Of a stretch of 64,000 nucleotides of DNA, positions 60,044 through 64,000 are shown one piece after another. Source of the DNA: Gammaproteobacteria bacterium (lineage in GTDB: Bacteria > Pseudomonadota > Gammaproteobacteria > HK1); contig WLWT01000002.1 in assembly GCA_012103455.1 (NCBI GenBank), positions 620,001 through 684,000 of the forward strand, written 5' to 3'. How positions within the stretch are numbered: position 1 is the first letter of the stretch; each line of letters starts with the position of its first letter. The notes beneath the pieces were generated by a model, which worked only from the letters and a program-made list of their open reading frames with translations, had not been told where the DNA came from and ran no database searches. Both the position numbers and the translations under genes were made by a program.

Positions 60044-60892
60044 GTGGATTTCACCGTGCCGGAAAAAGCTATTGAGTTAACCCGTCACCAGACCGGGGCG
60101 GGCGGGCGCTGGGCCGCCGATGGCCGCTGGCTGATACCTAGTTTTTGCCTGCGCCAAGTGATGGAGGTGCCGGCTAGCGCGGCGGGCGCGGTGATCAACG
60201 CTTGCAAGACCGACACCGCCGCCTCGGGTGCTCTATTGGCACCGGTGGATGCCGATACGGAGGTTTGGGCGGCGGGCGTTACTTATCTGCGTTCGCGAGA
60301 GGCACGGATGCGCGAATCGGATACCGCCGATGTTTACGATAAAGTCTATGATGCTGCGCGCCCGGAGGTGTTCTTCAAATGCATGGGTTGGCGCGCCCGC
60401 GGACCGTGCGAGAACATCCGCGTGCGGCGCGACGCCACCTGGAATGTCCCAGAACCCGAGCTGGGCCTGGTGAACAACTGCGCCGGTGAAATTATCGGCT
60501 ATACCGCCGGCAATGACGTGTCTTCACGGGATATTGAAGGAACAAACCCGCTTTATCTGCCGCAAGCCAAAGTCTACGACGGCGCCTGCGCGCTGGGGCC
60601 GGCCATCGTGTTGTGCGGCGCGGAGCGGATGGGGCAATTGCCCATAGTGCTCAGCATCGTCCGGGGCGGCGAGACCTTATTCGAGGGCAGCACCGGTATT
60701 GGGCAGATGAAGCGCTCGCTGGAAGAATTGGTGGCGTGTCTTTACCAGGAGCTGACTTTTCCGGGCGGCTCGGTGCTGTTGACGGGCGCCGGCATCGTGC
60801 CGGGGGACGATTTCACCCTTACTCCAGGCGATCGTGTGACTATCAAGGTTGGCCATTTGCAACTTGCCAATACCGTCGATTCAACGCCGTAG
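60044..60892 (+). CDS. Fumarylacetoacetate hydrolase family protein
   Basis: 282 residues from GTG 60044. VWAAGVTYLRSREARMRESD, RPEVFFKCMGWRARGPCENI, VPEPELGLVNNCAGEIIGYT and GNDVSSRDIEGTNPLYLPQA are the FAH-fold metal-binding and active-site segments (E.E..L after the VPE pair). Enzymes of this type hydrate or cleave 2-oxo acids, for example 2-keto-3-deoxy sugar acids. It is 10 bp before the asparaginase-like gene. Pairing with the AraD1 homologue just upstream suggests a sugar-acid pathway. Confidence 0.88.
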   Translation: MDFTVPEKAIELTRHQTGAGGRWAADGRWLIPSFCLRQVMEVPASAAGAVINACKTDTAASGALLAPVDADTEVWAAGVTYLRSREARMRESDTADVYDKVYDAARPEVFFKCMGWRARGPCENIRVRRDATWNVPEPELGLVNNCAGEIIGYTAGNDVSSRDIEGTNPLYLPQAKVYDGACALGPAIVLCGAERMGQLPIVLSIVRGGETLFEGSTGIGQMKRSLEELVACLYQELTFPGGSVLLTGAGIVPGDDFTLTPGDRVTIKVGHLQLANTVDSTP

Positions 60893-60901
60893 AGTTCATG
60901 C

Positions 60902-61666
60902 ATGCCGGCTAAGTTGATCATTCACGGTGGCGCCGGATCGCGTGAGGGGGAGCCTATCGATAGCCCCGCTTATGCTGAAGCCGTTCGCACCATCGTCAGG
61001 GCGAGTTTTTCCACCCTGCTGCGGTTTGGCGCGCGGGCGGCCGCAGTGGAGGCCGTGGCGCGGCTGGAGGACGATGACACATTCAACGCCGGCACTGGCT
61101 CGCGGCTGCAACGCGATGGCGTGGCGCGCATGTCCGCCGCGCTCATGGACAGTGACAGCCTAGCCCTGGCTGCTGTTATCAACATAGAAGACGTGCGCCA
61201 TCCCATAGAAGTGGCCGATCGGTTGCACGGTCAATACCACCCCGTGCTGGCGGGCGAACACGCAACGCGCTTCGCCCGCCAAGCGGGGTTTAACTACCAC
61301 GATGTAGTGACGCCCCATCGAAAGCGGGAACTCGCTCAGCATTTGCGTGGACCGACGGGGACAGTGGGCGACTCGCCAACCGTGGCGGGCACCTATGTGT
61401 CCAAAAATGCGGGCATCTCCTGCACCGGTGCCGGTGAAGAGATCGTTAATCAAGCCACCGCTGTGCGCGTGGTCACCCGCATTGATGACGGTTGGACGCT
61501 AGCGCGGGCCAGCGCGATCACCGTGGCGCAAGGTGAGAGCGCCGGTTACCGCTATGGATTCATCGCCTTGGACCGTTATGGCCAGCACACGGTTGCGCAA
61601 ACATCGGGCATCACCACGGTCTACGCTGTCACCGATGGCGAGCAACTGGAAACATTCGACGGTTAA
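60902..61666 (+). CDS. Isoaspartyl peptidase/L-asparaginase family, short form
   Basis: 254 residues. LIIHGGAGS at the N-terminus, NAGTGSRLQRDGVARMSAAL and GPTGTVGDSPTVAGTYVSKN with the Thr of GTVG as the presumed nucleophile fit the plant-type Ntn-hydrolase asparaginase family, though it is about 50 residues shorter than IaaA and the region after TVG is variant (ISCTGAGEEIVNQA). It would need to split between Gly and Thr to mature. Start 10 bp after the FAH gene, so co-transcribed. Confidence 0.85.
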   Translation: MPAKLIIHGGAGSREGEPIDSPAYAEAVRTIVRASFSTLLRFGARAAAVEAVARLEDDDTFNAGTGSRLQRDGVARMSAALMDSDSLALAAVINIEDVRHPIEVADRLHGQYHPVLAGEHATRFARQAGFNYHDVVTPHRKRELAQHLRGPTGTVGDSPTVAGTYVSKNAGISCTGAGEEIVNQATAVRVVTRIDDGWTLARASAITVAQGESAGYRYGFIALDRYGQHTVAQTSGITTVYAVTDGEQLETFDG

Positions 61667-61675
61667 CACACTGAC

Positions 61676-62341
61676 GTGGAACGACGCGAGCCCACCTTAG
61701 GCGGCCTGGATATTATTGTGGACTCACCGCCGCGAGAACGGAGCGCGGCCAGTGCTATGCCTACACCGGTGGTGCCCATCCCGGCAGCGCCTATACCGGC
61801 GGCGACGCAGCCAGTGGCCAGCGCACCGCCGTTAACCGGTCAACAGATCCCCGCGCCGCCCGCCGGGCGGGCGCGTCCACCTTTATTCGGCTTCAGGGGG
61901 CGGCTTGCCCGGCTGCGGTTTTTAATTCGACTTTGTGCTTCTCTAAGTGTGCCTTTGATGGCGCTATTTTTTTCGCCGGATTGGATCCACGATGCCGCCG
62001 AACAACGATCCGCTTTTCAGTTGACCGTTATCGGCGCCGCGGCGCTGGCGATAATTATTTATCAGTTATCCGCCGTCGTGCTGAGGTTGCATGATTTAGG
62101 CCAGCGGGGCTGGATGGCTGCCGGGCATTTTATCCCAGGTTTCAATGTTTTACTCTGGTTATTATTGTCTATAGTTCCAGGCCAAACCGATGATAACCGG
62201 TATGGCACACCGCCTTCTGGCAATAGTTTTCTCACCTGGTGCGCGTATTTTTTATTCGTCTTGGTGCCGTTAGGATTGGCGCCTGCTGTGGCATTGCAAT
62301 ACGACGCCTATTTGCAAGCCCGGGCGGCGGCACAGCAATAA
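61676..62341 (+). CDS. DUF805 membrane protein
   Basis: 221 residues. A long Pro/Ala-rich cytoplasmic N-terminus (VVPIPAAPIPAATQPV), then FGFRGRLARLRFLIR, VVLRLHDLGQRGWMA and LWLLLSIVPGQTDDNRYGTPP, the DUF805 core with four membrane helices. The family is common but has no fixed role. It starts with GTG 10 bp after the asparaginase-like gene. Confidence 0.88.
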   Translation: MERREPTLGGLDIIVDSPPRERSAASAMPTPVVPIPAAPIPAATQPVASAPPLTGQQIPAPPAGRARPPLFGFRGRLARLRFLIRLCASLSVPLMALFFSPDWIHDAAEQRSAFQLTVIGAAALAIIIYQLSAVVLRLHDLGQRGWMAAGHFIPGFNVLLWLLLSIVPGQTDDNRYGTPPSGNSFLTWCAYFLFVLVPLGLAPAVALQYDAYLQARAAAQQ

Positions 62342-62422
62342 TCAGCAGCCACCGGATATGAGTGCTAGCTTGGTGTTAGCCGGTAATCTCTGGCATGTTC
62401 GGTATGTAGCACATACCAAGGC

Positions 62423-63079
62423 ATGTCATTCATGAATTTAAACTCAAACAATTTAAATCCAGACAATGGCACTATCGTTCGAACCGAGAATGCACAATCA
62501 TTCTTCGAAAGTGCCATCATCACAGCTCTAGCCCACCAAGAATATCAAGCTAGCGAATCCACGGTCTGTTATATAGCCAAGATGCTGACCCGTTTCACCC
62601 GGTCAGAACAGTGGTATGAATGTACCCAAGAAGGTATGCGCGCGCCGGTCTTGGCATTCCTCTACGGTCAAGCCAACGTCACTACCTGCGCGCGGGAACG
62701 CTGCTCTTATATGCGGCGCTTAGGCGATGCTGCGCTCTTTAGAGCTGGTATTTTTGCCGACAGTTTCGAGCGCAAACTGATCGGCGTGGATTATTGTATC
62801 TCCATGGGAACGGGTGCTTACGGATATCTAGCGCAAACCCGCAGAGCTGGCGCGCCGCCTTCCAGGGAGCGGGCTATTTTTGATGAACTGATGCACAAAT
62901 TCTCCCAGTTCGTAGACGTGCTCAATGAAATCTGTGAAAAATCCGCGGGACGCTCCAACAAAGATCTGTTGAGGCTCTATGAGAGATGGCTGAGAACCGG
63001 CAGCGCCCGGTGCGCTAACCAGCTACGTGCCTTGGGCATCCAGATCAATAAAGCCAATACCTCTCTTGCTTGGCAGTGA
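62423..63079 (+). CDS. Conserved-looking hypothetical protein
   Basis: 218 residues, mostly helical. YQASESTVCYIAKMLTRFTR, the Cys pair TTCARERCSYMRRLGD, LIGVDYCISMGTGAYGYLAQ and SAGRSNKDLLRLYERWLRTG are well-formed protein segments, but I recognise no family. No signal peptide. It overlaps nothing; the following gene begins 19 bp after its stop, so the two appear to form an operon. Confidence 0.7.
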   Translation: MSFMNLNSNNLNPDNGTIVRTENAQSFFESAIITALAHQEYQASESTVCYIAKMLTRFTRSEQWYECTQEGMRAPVLAFLYGQANVTTCARERCSYMRRLGDAALFRAGIFADSFERKLIGVDYCISMGTGAYGYLAQTRRAGAPPSRERAIFDELMHKFSQFVDVLNEICEKSAGRSNKDLLRLYERWLRTGSARCANQLRALGIQINKANTSLAWQ

Positions 63080-63098
63080 GCAGGAGTTAAGCGGCGCC

Positions 63099-63758
63099 AT
63101 GAAGCTAAAGTCTCTACAACGCCTACTGGAAAATATCTATGGCGTGCGTGTGCAGCAACAAGTCGATGACTTTCTGGTTACCGATGCACACATCGCGGCG
63201 CAAATAGATCGCTCCCATAATCCACGGGGATGTGAAGAAAAATTATTGGTGTTGCAAGAAGACGGTGAACTACTGTTATCGTTGTTCATTGATGAACAAG
63301 TGTTAAACCGTCTTCACCGCGATAATCCTTGGGATACTTTAAGTGATGGCAATTTGAGTGACTTCTGTATTGCTTTAGAAGGTGTCAGTCACTTTCTCTA
63401 TCTAACACACCGGGCGCAACAACACCGGACGGTAACTTTGTTAGAGTTAGAACTGCAAGCTGAAGTGGACAAATACGTGAGCGTGCATGCACTGCTGAGC
63501 GCACAAGGTGCGGCGGTGGCGCCGCGTATTTTGCTCAGGCGTTTATTCGAGACAGTTCGTTTCGATGAAGACTTAAATAAAGAAGAACTGGTCCGATATG
63601 AAGACGCCAATAGCTTAGCGGGCACTTATTGCCGTCATCTGGAATCACGTTATTTAGGGTGCCGCTCATCCTATGCGCTAGTCAGTGAGATACGCACTTT
63701 TTATCAGCTCGGACAGCCGGAGAAAGTGCGACGCATCAGCAATGCACCGGCCCTGTAA
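63099..63758 (+). CDS. Conserved-looking hypothetical protein (partner of preceding gene)
   Basis: 219 residues from MKLKSLQRLLENIYGVRVQQ. VTDAHIAAQIDRSHNPRGCE, ELLLSLFIDEQVLNRL, LSDFCIALEGVSHFLYLTHRA and a C-terminal FYQLGQPEKVRRIS stand out, but no domain is recognised. It is soluble. A GGAGTTAAGCGGC site precedes the ATG. Tightly spaced after the preceding gene, suggesting a shared process. Confidence 0.7.
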   Translation: MKLKSLQRLLENIYGVRVQQQVDDFLVTDAHIAAQIDRSHNPRGCEEKLLVLQEDGELLLSLFIDEQVLNRLHRDNPWDTLSDGNLSDFCIALEGVSHFLYLTHRAQQHRTVTLLELELQAEVDKYVSVHALLSAQGAAVAPRILLRRLFETVRFDEDLNKEELVRYEDANSLAGTYCRHLESRYLGCRSSYALVSEIRTFYQLGQPEKVRRISNAPAL

Positions 63759-64000
63759 ACGCATCGGTTCAACCATCTTCAACGCTACCGATCAGAGCGA
63801 ACACTGACTGCGGGACTTTGCACCGAACGGTGTTGTCTCCCAGATAACCGGGCGCCGGGTATTCGCACCTGAATCACTTCACTTTACCGCCCTACAAGAA
63901 GTGAGCAGAGGCAACGATTTTGATTTCATAGATCTCTTGGATGCGGTGTTTGGCATTGAGCACTTTGAAGTCGAACTGGCGCATTTTATAGCTGCCGATT
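63759..64000. other. Right-edge stretch with a possible start of another gene
   Basis: A plus frame is open from about 63811 to the edge and reads LRDFAPNGVVSQITGRRVFA, SLHFTALQEVSRGNDFDFID and LLDAVFGIEHFEVELAHFIA, which looks like real protein, but there is no ATG and the only GTG is at 63901. It may be the start or a fragment of a gene that continues outside the window. Confidence 0.35.

Overview
The window looks like the chromosome of a GC-rich proteobacterium, most likely a gammaproteobacterium. This rests on gene content (GcvA-type LysR regulator, DUF1127 protein, TupBCA tungstate transporter, type I secretion operon, type I-G CRISPR-Cas); there is no rRNA or other phylogenetic marker, so the placement is tentative. 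Many insertion-sequence remnants and broken genes suggest a genome with active decay, as is common in host-associated or IS-rich lineages (inference).

Layout. 1-3.7 kb: a RecB/AddB-like PD-(D/E)XK DNA-repair nuclease (cut by the left edge) and a membrane protein. 3.7-6.2 kb: a scar of IS3, IS1182 and RTX fragments. 6.3-17.8 kb: a small repeat protein and a type I secretion locus, consisting of a secreted protein of unknown role, an 1824-residue RTX protein with a lipase-like N-terminus, calcium repeats and an embedded papain/C39-like domain, then its HlyB-type and HlyD-type exporters (no TolC here). 18-26 kb: peptide and glutathione catabolism (M19 dipeptidase, TatD hydrolase, gamma-glutamyltransferase), a LysR regulator, a DMT permease and a lytic transglycosylase, with three decayed genes. 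27.2-34.9 kb: an AT-rich stretch that I read as an integron cassette array without an integrase: about twelve attC-like sites, nearly all in one orientation, separating toxin-antitoxin modules, a TIR-domain protein, DUF4160/DUF2442, and several decayed cassettes; a group II intron tail and an IS5 remnant lie inside it. 35-36.1 kb: an IS630-type element with a broken transposase. 36.5-37 kb: a decayed protein N-terminal glutamine amidohydrolase. 37-42.7 kb: a tight amidase / Cys-Met PLP lyase / GMC oxidoreductase operon converging on an MFS exporter. 43.3-46.9 kb: a glutaredoxin-DinB fusion whose first active-site Cys position is TGA, the tupBCA operon and an L,D-transpeptidase-like gene. 47-50.3 kb: hydrolase, DUF169 and coiled-coil membrane genes. 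50.5-57.6 kb: a type I-G (I-U) CRISPR effector operon cas3-csx17-csb1-csb2 with no cas1/cas2/cas4 and no array in the window. 57.6-58.5 kb: PIN toxin and RHH-type antitoxin. 58.6-61.7 kb: two FAH-fold enzymes and an isoaspartyl-peptidase-like hydrolase. 61.7-64 kb: DUF805 and unknown proteins.

The points of most interest are the bifunctional-looking RTX effector with its own exporter, the integrase-less cassette array carrying a TIR effector and a BrnT toxin killed by a stop next to an intact BrnA, the candidate selenocysteine (or nonsense) codon in the glutaredoxin-DinB gene, and the CRISPR I-G module stripped of adaptation genes and array. All calls come from reading translations by eye; no database search was run.
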